64,000 bases of DNA from an uncultured Prevotella sp. (lineage in GTDB: Bacteria; Bacteroidota; Bacteroidia; Bacteroidales; Bacteroidaceae). The position numbers and the translations under genes are program-made. The stretch lies in the NCBI GenBank assembly GCA_900556465.1, contig USPK01000001.1:26388-90387 (forward strand). Reading direction: 5' to 3'. Position 1 is the first letter of the stretch; the number at the start of each line of letters is the position of its first letter. Positions 25,661 through 35,848 of the stretch are shown here, one piece after another. The notes below the pieces were generated by a model. The model was not told where the DNA came from. It saw only the letters and a program-made list of their open reading frames with translations, and made no database searches.

Positions 25661-26569
25661 ATGAAAAGACTCTTTTCCCTTCTGCTGCTCCTGGCCGTCG
25701 CGATCGGCAGTTACGCCCAGTTGCTCTGGAAAGTATCGGGCAACGGGCTTTCCCAACCTTCCTACATCGTCGGCTCGTTCCACGTGGCCCCGGCCAACTT
25801 CGTCGACAGCATTGCCGGCTTGAACGACGCCCTGGCCTCCTGCAAGCAGGTCTACGGAGAATTAAGCCTGCAGGAACTCGGCGACATGAGCAAGCTGCAA
25901 CAGATGCAGGCCGCCATGCTCCTGCCCGACAGCGTGAAGCTCCAGGACCTGTTCACGGCCGAACAGCAGGAGCAGGTCAACAAAATGCTGCGGCGCGTAC
26001 TGGGCACCGACCTGACGACGCCCACCGTCGGCGAACAGCTCTCCCGCATGAAGCCCTCGGCCCTCAGCGCCACCCTGCAGGTCGTGACCTACGTCAAGAA
26101 GCACCAGTCCTTCAATCCCCAGGCGCTGTTCGACGCCGCCCTGCTCCAGAAAGGGGCCCAGGCCGGTAAGACCGTAGGCGGGCTGGAGACCATGGCCTTC
26201 CAGAGCCGACTGCTCTACGAGAGCAAGCCCCTCGAACGCCAGGCCGTCGAACTGCTCTGCATGGCCCAGCACTTCGACTACCAAGAGGAACTCATGGAAC
26301 GCTTGGCCGCGGCCTACCTGGCGCAGGACTTGAAAGCCCTCGCCGCCGTGATGAGCGAGAAAATGAACAACGAGTGCGACAGCACGCCCGAGGAAGAAGA
26401 GGCCCTCATCTACCAGCGCAACGCCGACTGGGCCAAGAAGCTCCCCACCATCCTGCACACCGCGCCCACGCTCGTCGTCGTCGGCTCCGGCCATCTGCCC
26501 GGCGAGCGCGGCTTGCTGGAGCTGCTGCGCCAGGCCGGCTTCGACGTCACCCCCGTAACCCAAAACTAA
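25661..26569 (+). CDS. TraB/GumN family protein
   Basis: A 302-residue exported protein with a clear signal peptide (about 1-19, cleavage after SYA). The TraB/GumN fold starts with LLWKVSGNGLSQPSYIVGSFHV, including the conserved GSFH (GT/SxH) motif near residues 42-45, and ends with VVGSGHLPGERGLLELLRQAG. The family is thought to be related to metal-dependent proteases (Tiki-like), with conserved His and Glu residues, but bacterial members are mostly uncharacterised. It lies 17 bases upstream of an ABC exporter and is probably co-transcribed, though no functional link is known. Confidence 0.87.
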   Translation: MKRLFSLLLLLAVAIGSYAQLLWKVSGNGLSQPSYIVGSFHVAPANFVDSIAGLNDALASCKQVYGELSLQELGDMSKLQQMQAAMLLPDSVKLQDLFTAEQQEQVNKMLRRVLGTDLTTPTVGEQLSRMKPSALSATLQVVTYVKKHQSFNPQALFDAALLQKGAQAGKTVGGLETMAFQSRLLYESKPLERQAVELLCMAQHFDYQEELMERLAAAYLAQDLKALAAVMSEKMNNECDSTPEEEEALIYQRNADWAKKLPTILHTAPTLVVVGSGHLPGERGLLELLRQAGFDVTPVTQN

Positions 26570-26586
26570 ACCTAAACACTATTTCC

Positions 26587-27528
26587 ATGAACGAATTTCT
26601 CATCGCGCAACACATTGTCAAGCAATACGCCCAGCATACGGCGCTTAACGATGTGAGTATTGCCGTGCCGCGCGGCAAGGTTTTCGGTCTGCTCGGGCCC
26701 AACGGTGCCGGCAAGACCACACTGATCCGAATCATCAACCGTATCACCGCGCCCGACAGCGGTGAAGTCTTCTTCGACGGCCACCCGTTTCAGGCCGACG
26801 ACGTGATGAACATCGGCTACCTGCCCGAGGAGCGTGGCCTCTACAAGAAGATGAAGGTCGGCGAGCAGGCGGTCTACCTGGCCCGCCTCAAGGGGCTGAG
26901 CCACGCCGAGGCCGTCAGCCGCCTGCAGCAGTGGTTCCAGAAGTTCGGCATCATGGAGTGGTGGAACCGCAAGTTGGAAGAGCTCTCCAAGGGTATGCAG
27001 CAGAAGGTCCAGTTTATTATCACGGTGCTCCACAAACCGCAGCTGCTCATCTTCGACGAGCCCTTTTCCGGCTTCGACCCGGTCAACACCGAGATGCTCA
27101 AGCGCGAGATTCTCGCCCTCCGTGACGAGGGCCACACCGTCATTTTCTCAACCCACAACATGTCGTCCGTCGAGGAAATCTGTGACGAGATAGCGCTCAT
27201 CAACCACTCGCAGGTGGTACTCTCGGGCAATGTGAACGAAGTGCGCAGCCGCTACCGCAGCGGCATCTACGAGCTCGTGTCCACCTCCGGCACGCTACAG
27301 CCGCGACCCGACTGCTACGAGGTGCTCTCCCACACCGCGCACGAAGGGGCCGACACCTACCGCATCCGCAAGGCGGCCCACCTCAGCAACTCCGAGCTGG
27401 CCGCCCTGCTGTGCCAGGACGTCGAGCTCCGCTCCTTCTGCGAGCAGATGCCTTCCATGCAAGAAATATTCCTCAAGGTCGTGGGTGCCGCTGCGCCGCC
27501 GGTCCCTGAAGCCTCCCACCTTAACTAA
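26587..27528 (+). CDS. ABC transporter ATP-binding protein (NatA-like)
   Basis: A 313-residue cytoplasmic ATPase subunit. Walker A GPNGAGKTT lies at 37-45, the signature is LSKGMQQKV near 135-143 (a K replaces the second G of LSGGQ, as in many NatA relatives), Walker B with LLIFDEPFSGFDP near 156-168, and the switch His in FSTHNMSS. A C-terminal domain of about 90 residues follows, as in NatA/DUF4162 exporters. It is paired with an ABC-2-type permease 11 bases downstream. Sodium, drug or lipid export are all possible. Confidence 0.92.
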   Translation: MNEFLIAQHIVKQYAQHTALNDVSIAVPRGKVFGLLGPNGAGKTTLIRIINRITAPDSGEVFFDGHPFQADDVMNIGYLPEERGLYKKMKVGEQAVYLARLKGLSHAEAVSRLQQWFQKFGIMEWWNRKLEELSKGMQQKVQFIITVLHKPQLLIFDEPFSGFDPVNTEMLKREILALRDEGHTVIFSTHNMSSVEEICDEIALINHSQVVLSGNVNEVRSRYRSGIYELVSTSGTLQPRPDCYEVLSHTAHEGADTYRIRKAAHLSNSELAALLCQDVELRSFCEQMPSMQEIFLKVVGAAAPPVPEASHLN

Positions 27529-27539
27529 ACTCCCACGCC

Positions 27540-28844
27540 ATGAACAAGACGCTTATCGTAATCCAGCGCGAATTTACCACGCGCGTTAAGAAGAAATCCT
27601 TCATCCTGCTCACCATCCTCACGCCCTTCCTGCTGGCGGCGCTCATCGTGGTGCCCCTCTGGCTGTCCACCATCAAGAGCGACACGCAAGAGACCGTCGT
27701 AATCGTGGACGACACGGGCCGCTACGCCGGACTCTTCAAGGACGACGCCAGCTACCGCTACGTCCCCTCGCCCGCCGACAGCGCCAGCTTCTACCAGGAG
27801 GACAGCGACGTGGAAGCCGTCGTCCTCATCAAGGGCGACCTGACGGAGAACCCGCGCAACGTGCTCATCGCCTCGCGCCGCGAGGTGCCGGCCGACCTCC
27901 TGAGCTACGCCACCAACATCCTTAACGAGCAAGTGCGGCGCGACAAGCTGGAAGCCACGGGCATAGCGGGACTGGACAACATCATCAAGGACGTGCAGTC
28001 CGAGTTTAGCATCGCCACGGTGAAACGTACCGCCGAGGGCGACAGCACTACCTCCAGCACGACGGTCGCCATGGTGGCCGGCTTCCTCTTTACTTTCGTC
28101 ATCTACTTCTTTGTGATGACGTACGGGGCCATGGTCATGCAAGGCGTGATGGAAGAGAAGACGAACCGCATCATGGAGCTCATGGTGTCGAGCGTAAAGC
28201 CCTTCCAGCTCATGATGGGCAAAATCGTCGGCATCGCTCTCGTAGGCTTCACGCAGATAGTCATCTGGGGCATTCTCCTGGGCATCATTCTGACCGCCTG
28301 CGGGGCCTTCTTCGGCATCGAGGCGGCCACGTCGCCCGACGCCGCGATGATGATGAGCGGCGGCATGCCCGCCAACGTCCCGGCCTCGGAGACGAGCGAG
28401 GCCGTTGCCGCCATTCTCAACCTGCCCTATTGGGAGATGGGCATCATGTTTGTCGTCTACTTCATCGGCGGCTATCTGCTCTACGCCTCCTTCTTCGCCG
28501 CCGTCGGGGCCAGCGTCAACGAGCAGGAGGACAGCTCGCAGTTCGTCACGCCCGTAGTGCTCATCATGCTCTTCGGCCTCTACGCGGCCATGTACAGCAT
28601 CGAGAACACCGACGGCCCGTTGGCCTTCTGGAGCTCCCTGTTCCCCCTCACCTCGCCTATCGTCATGATGGTCCGCATCCCCTTCGGCGTGCCCCTCTGG
28701 CAGGAGCTGCTGTCCGTCGTCCTGCTCTTCGGCAGCGCGCTACTCGTCACGTGGGTCGGGGCCAAGATCTACCGCGTCGGCATCCTGATGTACGGCAAGA
28801 AGCCCTCAATGAAGGAAATGCTCAAATGGTTGCGCTATAAATAA
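27540..28844 (+). CDS. ABC-2 type permease (NatB-like)
   Basis: A 434-residue membrane subunit. One N-terminal helix (about 20-42) is followed by a large extracytoplasmic domain (about 43-175). Five or so helices then lie between about 178 and 415, and the end is basic and cytoplasmic (KKPSMKEMLKWLRYK). This is the NatB/ABC-2 layout, where the amphipathic phrase EEKTNRIMELMVSSVKPFQLM (about 203-223) touches the ATPase. It works with the preceding NatA-like subunit. A strong terminator follows. Confidence 0.9.
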   Translation: MNKTLIVIQREFTTRVKKKSFILLTILTPFLLAALIVVPLWLSTIKSDTQETVVIVDDTGRYAGLFKDDASYRYVPSPADSASFYQEDSDVEAVVLIKGDLTENPRNVLIASRREVPADLLSYATNILNEQVRRDKLEATGIAGLDNIIKDVQSEFSIATVKRTAEGDSTTSSTTVAMVAGFLFTFVIYFFVMTYGAMVMQGVMEEKTNRIMELMVSSVKPFQLMMGKIVGIALVGFTQIVIWGILLGIILTACGAFFGIEAATSPDAAMMMSGGMPANVPASETSEAVAAILNLPYWEMGIMFVVYFIGGYLLYASFFAAVGASVNEQEDSSQFVTPVVLIMLFGLYAAMYSIENTDGPLAFWSSLFPLTSPIVMMVRIPFGVPLWQELLSVVLLFGSALLVTWVGAKIYRVGILMYGKKPSMKEMLKWLRYK

Positions 28845-28863
28845 GCCCCACCTCAGCCCCCAC

Positions 28864-28906
28864 AAGCCCCCGGCCGCGAACGCCCAGTCCGCCGCCGGGG
28901 GCTTTT
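28864..28906 (+). terminator. intrinsic terminator of the NatAB-like unit
   Basis: A perfect 11-bp GC-rich stem (28864-28874 with 28894-28904) is followed by TTTT, 20 bases after the permease stop. Confidence 0.85.
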
Positions 28907-28966
28907 CCGTGCCTTGCCGCCGGGGCGGCCACTCTCCCGCCGGGCCGCCCGGTAAGCGGAGCCGGA

Positions 28967-29031
28967 ACGGGCCCTATTCCCGTCGCGACGGGGATAGGGC
29001 CCGTAAAAACTGGGCTAAGGCCCGTGGCGCG
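28967..29031. repeat. 21-bp modular repeat element, copy 4
   Basis: Starts with a 38-bp near-perfect palindrome (28967-28985 with 28986-29004, one G/A mismatch) centred on CGTCGCGACG. A reverse-orientation unit with linker CGTAAAAAC follows. The right flank GGCGCGCGAAACTGTCGGCGG is the reverse complement of the end module seen at copies 1 and 6. The remainder of the 323-base gap up to alaS holds no gene. Confidence 0.9.
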
Positions 29032-29168
29032 CGAAACTGTCGGCGGCGCCGGCCGGCCTCCACACACAGCGCCCCGCCCACTGCTGTTGCACGCAGCCGG
29101 TGGGCGAGGCGCCTCTATGCGGACGGAGCGACGCAGACCGACGGTCCGCGCCGCTCCGGATGTTCGGT

Positions 29169-31796
29169 TCAGATGCCGGTCAGCTCCACGACCTTCTCGA
29201 CGGCCGAACCCAGTCCGTCGACGTCCTTGCCGCCGGCCGTGGCGAAGTGGGGCGCGCCGCCGCCACCGCCTTTGATGAGGCGGGCCGCCTCGCGCACCAG
29301 GTTGCCGGCGTTCCATCCGTTGTGCGCGATGAGGTTCTTGCTGATCATCACCGTGAGGAGCGGCTTGCCCTCGTTGCTGCTGCCGATGACGCACAGGAGG
29401 TTTTCGGGCACGAGGCCGGAAAGCTGGAAGGCCAGGTCTTTCACGACGTCGGCCGGTACGGCCATGGGGAGCACGGTCTTGATGAGTTTCACGCCGCCGC
29501 GGTCCTCGGCCTGGGCCACGAGTTTGTCACGCAGCGTCGTTACCTGGGCCTTGACGTAGTTCTCCACCTGGTGGCGCAGGCCGTCGTTCTCCTCGATGGT
29601 GCGTCTGATGGCCGCCGTCAGGTCCTTGGCGTTGTTGAAGAAGGAACGGACGCCGGCCAGAACGTCCTCGGCGTCGTAGATGCTCTGCTCGGCCGCACGC
29701 CCCGTGATGGCTTCGATGCGGCGCACGCCGGCAGCCACGCTGCTCTCGGAGACTATGCGGAACAGCCCGATGCGGCCGGTGCTCTTCACGTGGCAACCGC
29801 CGCAAAACTCTACGCTCTTCCCGAACTGCACCACGCGTACGCGGTCGCCGTACTTCTCGCCGAAGAGGGCGATGGCGCCCAGTTGCTTGGCCTGCTCGAT
29901 GGGTACGTCGCGATGGTCCTGCAGGGGGATGTCCTCGCGGATGCGGCGGTTGACGATGCGGGCCACCTGGCGCAGCTCCTCGGGCGTCACCTTCTGGAAG
30001 TGGGAGAAGTCGAAGCGCAGGTAGTCCGGCGTGACGAGCGAGCCTTTCTGCTCCACGTGCGTGCCGAGCACTTCGCGGAGTGCCTGGTCCAGGAGGTGCG
30101 TGGCGGTGTGATTGGCCTCGCTGCCGCTGCGTGCCTCCTTGTCCACTGCGGCATGGAAGACGGCCTCAGGGTGTGCCGGAAGCTCCTGCGTCAGATGGAT
30201 GGGCAGGTTGTTTTCCCGCTTTGTGTCGAAGATTTCCACCTTCTCGCTGTCGCTCTCCAGTACGCCGCGGTCGCCCACCTGTCCGCCCATTTCGGCGTAG
30301 AAGGGGGTCACGTCGAGCACCAGCTCGTAGAACGTCTGCTTCTTCTGTTGCACGCGGCGGTAGCGCAGGATGCGCGACTCGCACTCCGTGCAGTCCCAGC
30401 CGCGGAACTCCGTCTCGCCCTCGGCCAGTACGACCCAGTCGTCCGTCTCTACGGCGGCGGCGTTGCGGGCGCGGTCCTTCTGCTTCTGCATCTCGGCGTT
30501 GAAGACGTCCTCGTCCACTTCGAGCCCCTGTTCGTGGCAGATGAGCTCCGTCAGGTCGAGGGGGAAGCCGTAGGTGTCGAAGAGGGTGAAGGCCTTCACG
30601 CCGTCCACCGTCTTCCCGCTTTTCGCCTTCGTCTCGGCTATGACGCCTTCGAGCATCGAAATGCCCGTGGCGAGCGTGCGCAGGAAGGCTTCTTCCTCCT
30701 CTTTCATGACGCGCTCTATCAAGCCTTGCTGCGCCACGAGTTCCGGGTAGGCGCCGCCCATCTCGGCGACAAGCGTCGGCACGAGGCGGTACATGAACGC
30801 GGAGCGCTGGCCCAGGAAAGTGTAGGCGTAGCGCACGGCGCGGCGCAAGATGCGGCGGATGACGTAGCCGGCCTTGGCGTTCGAGGGCAACTGCCCGTCG
30901 GCGATGCTGAAGGCAATGGCGCGCAAGTGGTCGGCGACCACGCGCATGGCCACGTCGGTCTGCTCGTTCTCCCCGTAGGTGAAGCCGCTCAACTCGCCGA
31001 TTTTGCGGATGAGGGGCTGGAACACGTCCGTGTCGTAGTTGGAGTGCTTGCCCTGCATGACGCGCACGAGGCGCTCGAAGCCCATGCCGGTGTCGATGAC
31101 GCGGTGGGGCAGCGGCTCGAGCGAGCCGTCGGCCTTGCGGTTGTACTGCATGAAGACAAGGTTCCAGATTTCGATGACCTGCGGATTGTCCTTGTTGACC
31201 AGCTGCGCACCGGGAACGGCGGCTTTCTCTGCCTCCGTGCGCGAGTCGATATGGATTTCGGAGCAGGGGCCGCAGGGACCCGTGTCGCCCATTTCCCAGA
31301 AATTGTCGTGGCGGTTGCCGTTGATGATGTGGTCCTCGGGGAAGAACTGCGCCCAGTAGCCGGCGGCCTCGTCGTCGCGAGCCAGGCCCTCCTCGGGCGA
31401 ACCTTCAAAAACGGTCACGTAGAGGTCTTTCGGGTCAATCTTGAGCACGTCGACCAGATACTGGTAGGCCCACGTGATGGCTTCTTTCTTGAAATAGTCG
31501 CCGAAGCTCCAGTTGCCCAACATCTCGAACATGGTGTGGTGGTACGTGTCGTGTCCCACCTCTTCCAGGTCGTTGTGCTTGCCCGATACGCGCAGGCATT
31601 TCTGCGAGTCGGTCTGACGGCGACACTTCGGCTCGACGTTGCCCAGGATAATATCCTTGAACTGGTTCATCCCGGCGTTGGTAAACATGAGCGTAGGGTC
31701 GTCCTTGATCACCATCGGCGCAGAGGGCACGACAAGATGGCCCTGCTGCTCGAAGAATCGCTTGAAAGATTCTCGTATTTCGTTGGCTGTCATCAT
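29169..31796 (-). CDS. alaS: alanine-tRNA ligase
   Basis: An 875-residue, full-length AlaRS that charges tRNA-Ala and proofreads Ser and Gly. The class II catalytic domain is at about 1-240 (motif 1 region [20 protein letters not shown]), the tRNA-recognition helices at 245-460, the editing domain with its zinc site (HTATH near 568-572 and CGGCH near 668-672), and the C-Ala coiled coil and DHHA1 domain at the end. The start is one of two adjacent ATGs (31796 or 31793). A near-consensus promoter lies 32 bases upstream. A 900-codon open frame runs antisense through it and is only a composition effect. Confidence 0.97.
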   Translation of the reverse strand: MMTANEIRESFKRFFEQQGHLVVPSAPMVIKDDPTLMFTNAGMNQFKDIILGNVEPKCRRQTDSQKCLRVSGKHNDLEEVGHDTYHHTMFEMLGNWSFGDYFKKEAITWAYQYLVDVLKIDPKDLYVTVFEGSPEEGLARDDEAAGYWAQFFPEDHIINGNRHDNFWEMGDTGPCGPCSEIHIDSRTEAEKAAVPGAQLVNKDNPQVIEIWNLVFMQYNRKADGSLEPLPHRVIDTGMGFERLVRVMQGKHSNYDTDVFQPLIRKIGELSGFTYGENEQTDVAMRVVADHLRAIAFSIADGQLPSNAKAGYVIRRILRRAVRYAYTFLGQRSAFMYRLVPTLVAEMGGAYPELVAQQGLIERVMKEEEEAFLRTLATGISMLEGVIAETKAKSGKTVDGVKAFTLFDTYGFPLDLTELICHEQGLEVDEDVFNAEMQKQKDRARNAAAVETDDWVVLAEGETEFRGWDCTECESRILRYRRVQQKKQTFYELVLDVTPFYAEMGGQVGDRGVLESDSEKVEIFDTKRENNLPIHLTQELPAHPEAVFHAAVDKEARSGSEANHTATHLLDQALREVLGTHVEQKGSLVTPDYLRFDFSHFQKVTPEELRQVARIVNRRIREDIPLQDHRDVPIEQAKQLGAIALFGEKYGDRVRVVQFGKSVEFCGGCHVKSTGRIGLFRIVSESSVAAGVRRIEAITGRAAEQSIYDAEDVLAGVRSFFNNAKDLTAAIRRTIEENDGLRHQVENYVKAQVTTLRDKLVAQAEDRGGVKLIKTVLPMAVPADVVKDLAFQLSGLVPENLLCVIGSSNEGKPLLTVMISKNLIAHNGWNAGNLVREAARLIKGGGGGAPHFATAGGKDVDGLGSAVEKVVELTGI

Positions 31797-31827
31797 AATT
31801 AAGATAAGTTTTCTGTCTAATTTGGCG

Positions 31828-31835
31828 CGAAGTTA
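31828..31835 (-). promoter_or_regulatory. probable -7 box (TAACTTCG) for alaS
   Basis: One mismatch to TAnnTTTG on the minus strand in an AT-rich spot. It gives a leader of about 25 bases. Confidence 0.55.
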
Positions 31836-32017
31836 CGAAAAAGTTGAAAGTTGGACAATTCCAGCTCTCACTTAATGAGACCCAGGCCCGCCGCCGACGA
31901 GGACGGCGCACCGGCGACGGAACGGCGGCCGGGGCCCGGCCGGGCGTTGCCCCGCGCCGGATGCGGCCGGCGGAAGAGGCGGCGGGACGGCGAGCGCCAC
32001 CACGCCGCGCCGCCCGG

Positions 32018-32063
32018 AAAAAAGGTAGCGCGGCCGGCGGAGACACTCTCCGCGGGCCGCGCT
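32018..32063 (-). terminator. intrinsic terminator of the heparinase-like gene
   Basis: Read on the minus strand, a 17-bp stem with one mismatch (32063-32047 with 32043-32027) and a 3-base loop is followed by CC then TTTTTT (32023-32018). The 31837-32017 stretch between it and alaS is GC-rich with no gene. Confidence 0.85.
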
Positions 32064-32087
32064 GACAGGCAAGCCGGTGCCGGGGCA

Positions 32088-33992
32088 CTACAACTTTCTG
32101 AGCGTAAAGGCATACTTTCCCTTCAGCTTCTGGCTCTTGGCCGTAAAGGACAGGCGGTAGATTTCCTTGCCCCACACCTTGGAAAGGCGCGGGTCGATCA
32201 GGGCGACCGGCTCGACAGCCAGGCTGAACTGACGCGCGTCGTAGGTCAGCTCGGCCTGCACGTCGCCGGCGGCAATGCGCACCTTGCCCGGCATGGCGCT
32301 GTCTACGCTGCCCCACGTCATGAAGTTCACCACGTTGGGCGCGACGGTTTGCGCCAGCTCGAAGGCGTCTTCCACCCGGACCTGCCGCCCTTTCACGCGG
32401 TACAAGCGTACCCAGCGCTTCACCTGCGCCTCCTTCGGGTAGGCCGGGGCGATATTGGCCTCGAAACGGCCGGCACTCGCCTTCACGTCGGAAGCCTTGT
32501 ATTTCCGCCCATAACGCTCGGGCACGCCGTTAATCATAGGCAGGTTGTGATAATTGCTCTGCATGGTCCAGATGGAATAACGCTCGCTGCTGAACGTCTG
32601 GCGCGTGTAGGTGCCGACCCCGGCGTCGATGAGGACGGGCGTATGGTCCATCCACACTGAAAAGCTCCCGACATCGTTATGATTGTGGCTCTCGTCGTTG
32701 TAACCGCCCTTGGCGGCAACGAAAAGGCCCTCGGGCGTGGTCTGATAGCAGAACTGCGTCTCGGGATACCAGGTGAAGGCAGGGACGTCGTGCCCGGGTT
32801 CCGCCGCCTGCAGCTCCCGGTCGACGGCCAGCGCGGACAAGGTGCGGAAAAGGTCGCGGCCGTTGGACGGCGTGGCGGACGGCCGGCGGAGCAAGGCGGC
32901 GAAGCCCTTCAGCTCGTCGCTGCCCACCGCCTTCCCGAAGCGGTAGACAAGGGCCGGATTCTCCTCGCCCTTGGCCGAGGCGTCGGCAAAATTGACCACC
33001 CACCCGTCGCCCACGTACGAACGGGAGATGTATTCGCCCATACGCCGAATCATCGGTTCGTCCCAGATGGTCACTTTTCCGCCGGTCGCCAGAGCGAGCA
33101 GTTCAAGATAGTCGAGCGTCTTGCCGGCGGCGTGGCCCCAGTAGGACGGGCCCTCCTCGCAACCGCCGTCGGCCTTTATGTAGTTCAGGTATTTGTCCAC
33201 CGACTCCATGGTTAGATATACGGCCTGGGCCAGGCGGTCGCGGTCGTTCTCCATCAGCAGGAAGGTCATCAGTACGTTGCTGTTGCACCAGGGATTCCAG
33301 TTGTTGAGCATCCGCCCGTTGTAGTTTCGCCCCATCCACCAGAAGGAGTCATTCGTCAGGTAGGGCGTTATGGTGCGTGCCTCGAGCTCGTGACGCAGCC
33401 TGCGGGAAATCTCAGGGTCCACCTTGTCGAACTGCCGGTGCATGAAATAATAGGTCCAGGAAAGCACGCCGCTCAAATCGCCCGAGACGAGGTCGATGAC
33501 CGGATAATCGTAGGCGGGCAGGGCGCGGTGCGTAGGCTGCACGATGATATGGGCTGCCAGCGCCCAGGACGTCATCTCGCAGCTGTGGAATACGCCGTTG
33601 ATGAGCTGGTCTACGAAGCGGCCCTTGCCCTCCGCCAGTTCGGCCAACAGCAAGTCGACGATGGCGAAAATGTTCTCGTTGTAGGGATTCTCCATTACGT
33701 CCCGGTTGCCCGTCCGCTCAAATTCCAGGTAGTCCGTAGCACGCACCACCTGCCAGCGGTAGTCCAGCCGCTTCTCTCCGCGGCGGATGTAGGTCTCCCG
33801 GTAGGGCCCCAAAAAGGCCTCCCAGCCGGCGCGGTCGGCATAGTCGGGAAAGGGGACCCACTGCTGGTCCATCAGCAGGACGTCCTTAAGGGTTTCGACA
33901 CTGGCCCGTTTCTCGAGCAGATTGCGCTCGGTGTAGGCAAAGGCGGCTACGGCCCATAGCAACAGGCAAAGTAATACGGTGGTTCTTTTCAT
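32088..33992 (-). CDS. heparinase II/III-like polysaccharide lyase family protein
   Basis: A 634-residue secreted protein. It has a signal peptide (about 1-19, cleaving after AFA), an alpha/alpha-toroid domain (about 20-330, rich in W and Y) and a C-terminal beta-sandwich holding the heparinase II/III signature NHNDVGSF (near residue 405) and the following HTPVLIDAGVGTYT. The His and Tyr in these motifs are catalytic in known uronic-acid lyases. There is no SusCD pair, sulfatase or other lyase nearby, so it is not in a classical glycan locus. The start at 33992 follows a perfect promoter box at 34030-34037. The reading frame extends upstream, but that part lies outside the transcript. Confidence 0.87.
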   Translation of the reverse strand: MKRTTVLLCLLLWAVAAFAYTERNLLEKRASVETLKDVLLMDQQWVPFPDYADRAGWEAFLGPYRETYIRRGEKRLDYRWQVVRATDYLEFERTGNRDVMENPYNENIFAIVDLLLAELAEGKGRFVDQLINGVFHSCEMTSWALAAHIIVQPTHRALPAYDYPVIDLVSGDLSGVLSWTYYFMHRQFDKVDPEISRRLRHELEARTITPYLTNDSFWWMGRNYNGRMLNNWNPWCNSNVLMTFLLMENDRDRLAQAVYLTMESVDKYLNYIKADGGCEEGPSYWGHAAGKTLDYLELLALATGGKVTIWDEPMIRRMGEYISRSYVGDGWVVNFADASAKGEENPALVYRFGKAVGSDELKGFAALLRRPSATPSNGRDLFRTLSALAVDRELQAAEPGHDVPAFTWYPETQFCYQTTPEGLFVAAKGGYNDESHNHNDVGSFSVWMDHTPVLIDAGVGTYTRQTFSSERYSIWTMQSNYHNLPMINGVPERYGRKYKASDVKASAGRFEANIAPAYPKEAQVKRWVRLYRVKGRQVRVEDAFELAQTVAPNVVNFMTWGSVDSAMPGKVRIAAGDVQAELTYDARQFSLAVEPVALIDPRLSKVWGKEIYRLSFTAKSQKLKGKYAFTLRKL

Positions 33993-34029
33993 AGTGTGGA
34001 TGTGTTTTATATAAAATGGAACAACGAGG

Positions 34030-34037
34030 CAAATATA
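34030..34037 (-). promoter_or_regulatory. -7 promoter box (TATATTTG) for the heparinase-like gene
   Basis: Perfect TAnnTTTG on the minus strand, predicting a start near 34022 and a leader of about 30 bases. It supports the start codon at 33992. Confidence 0.75.
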
Positions 34038-34249
34038 TGAATTTCCACCGGAGCAAGGGCCGCCGGCACCACCTTTTTGGCCGGACGCCGGCATCTTTCA
34101 GGAAACCGCCCGCCGGATAAGGGGAAAAACAGCCGCCCCGGGCCGCGGAAGGCGGCGCCGAGGCATCGCCGACCGCCGCCTTAGCCCCGCGCCGAGGCCG
34201 ATACGCGACAAAAAGGGGAAGAGCCGCGGAGTTTTTCCTCAAAAAAGCG

Positions 34250-34257
34250 TACCTTTA
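34250..34257 (+). promoter_or_regulatory. probable -7 box (TACCTTTA) for the second GHL10 gene
   Basis: One mismatch to TAnnTTTG after an A-run. It gives a leader of about 28 bases before 34292. The 34040-34240 stretch between the divergent promoters is GC-rich with no gene. Confidence 0.55.
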
Positions 34258-34291
34258 CAGCCAATTTATCCACCCTTACCTAAACCGGACC

Positions 34292-35797
34292 ATGTACATC
34301 AAGAAAGTATTCTCCCTTTTGCTGGCCCTCTTCGCCCTGGCCGCAACCGCACAGACCGTAGCGACGCCGAAACGGGAATTTCGCGGCGCCTGGATTCAAA
34401 TGATTAACGGGCAATTCCAAGGCATGAGCCCCGGGCAGATGCAAGCCAACCTGACTCGCCAGCTGGACGCGCTCAAAGACTGTGGCATCAACACCATTAT
34501 TTTCCAGGTGCGCGGAGAGGCTGACGCGCTCTACGCCAGCCCTTACGAGCCGTGGAGCCGCTTTCTCACGGGACAGCAGGGCCGGGCGCCGCAGCCCTAC
34601 TGGGATCCCCTGGAGTGGATGGTCAGGGAGTGCCATCGCCGGGGCATGGAGCTGCACGCCTGGATTAACCCGTTCCGCGCCAAGACGAAAGGCACGAGCC
34701 AGCTGGCTACGACCCATCCCTACCTGAAGCACCCCGAGCGCTTCTTCGCTTACGACGGCCTCCTCATCTTCGACCCCGGGCTGCCGGCCAACAGGGAATA
34801 CATCTGCCGCGTGGCGGCGGACATCGTGCGCCGCTACGACGTCGACGGGCTGCACATCGACGACTATTTTTATCCCTACCCCGCGGCGGGGCAGACCATA
34901 GCCGACGACGCCACGTTCCGCCGCTACAACGAAGGCTTCACAGACCGCGACGACTGGCGGCGTTACAACGTGAACCGCTTCATCGAGATGCTCCACGACA
35001 CGCTGCGGGCCGTCAAGCCGTGGGTAAAGTTCGGCGTTTCTCCCTTTGGCATCTACCACAACGCGAAGGGGGGCAACGACATCCCGGGCAGTGCCACGAA
35101 CGGCTTGCAGAATTACGACGACCTCTATGCCGACGTCCTCTTCTGGATTGACGAGGGATGGGTGGACTACACCGTACCGCAGGTGTACTGGGAAATAGGC
35201 CACCCGGCCGCCGACTACGAGACCCTGGTGCGCTGGTGGAGCCGCTACGCCTCGAAACGGCCCCTCGTCATCGGGCAGGACGTGGAGCGGACCGTGCGCG
35301 CCGCCGACCGGCAAAACCCCGCCGTCAACCAGCTGCCCGCCAAGTTCCGCCTGCAACGCTCCCTGCCCGGCATCGTCGGGAGCTGCCTCTGGTACTCGGC
35401 CGCCGTCGTGCGCAACGAGGGCAACTACGCCACGGCGCTCCGCCAATACTATCACCGCTACCCCGCCCTGCAGCCGTCCATGCCCTTCATAGACAAGAAA
35501 GCCCCCAAAAAGCCGCGCCATGTGAAGGACCTGTGGATGCCGGACGGCTACTACCTCTTCTGGACCGCCCCCAAGGGCAAGAAGGAAATGGACAAGGCAA
35601 AATGGTACGTGGTCTACCGATTCGAGAAAGGCGAAAAGAAGGACACGGACGACCCGTCTAACATCGTGGCCATTACCCAAGACACGTTCATCAAGCTGCC
35701 TTACCAGGACGGCAGCCGGCGTTTCACCTACGCCGTCAGCTCACTCGACCGCCTGCAGAACGAATCGAAAGCCGTCAGGGAAAAAGTGAAACTCTAA
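34292..35797 (+). CDS. GHL10 (DUF187) glycoside-hydrolase-like protein
   Basis: A 501-residue secreted protein with a signal peptide (about 1-20) and a GHL10 barrel from FRGAWIQMINGQFQG (about 30) to about 400. The active-site strand is YDVDGLHIDDYFYPYP near 188-203, with its Asp residues kept. The last 90 residues form a beta-sandwich-like module. It is a distant paralogue of the protein at 20857-22584 and has the same barrel motifs. By family precedent it may act on peptidoglycan or other envelope glycans. thrA begins 51 bases later, but no functional link is evident. Confidence 0.87.
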   Translation: MYIKKVFSLLLALFALAATAQTVATPKREFRGAWIQMINGQFQGMSPGQMQANLTRQLDALKDCGINTIIFQVRGEADALYASPYEPWSRFLTGQQGRAPQPYWDPLEWMVRECHRRGMELHAWINPFRAKTKGTSQLATTHPYLKHPERFFAYDGLLIFDPGLPANREYICRVAADIVRRYDVDGLHIDDYFYPYPAAGQTIADDATFRRYNEGFTDRDDWRRYNVNRFIEMLHDTLRAVKPWVKFGVSPFGIYHNAKGGNDIPGSATNGLQNYDDLYADVLFWIDEGWVDYTVPQVYWEIGHPAADYETLVRWWSRYASKRPLVIGQDVERTVRAADRQNPAVNQLPAKFRLQRSLPGIVGSCLWYSAAVVRNEGNYATALRQYYHRYPALQPSMPFIDKKAPKKPRHVKDLWMPDGYYLFWTAPKGKKEMDKAKWYVVYRFEKGEKKDTDDPSNIVAITQDTFIKLPYQDGSRRFTYAVSSLDRLQNESKAVREKVKL

Positions 35798-35848
35798 ACG
35801 CGGACAGTCCCACCGCGCGGGACATCAGACTATAAAACCAAGGGAATT

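Noticed and set aside
29100..31802. A 900-codon open frame on the plus strand opposite alaS
   Set aside because: It covers alaS almost exactly in antisense, has no family features, and is explained by high GC and strong codon bias leaving few stops.
33993..34094. N-terminal extension of the heparinase-like protein
   Set aside because: It lies before the signal peptide and contains the promoter box at 34030-34037.
35798..35848. A threonine attenuator before thrA
   Set aside because: The gap is 51 bases, with no Thr/Ile-rich leader peptide and no terminator hairpin.
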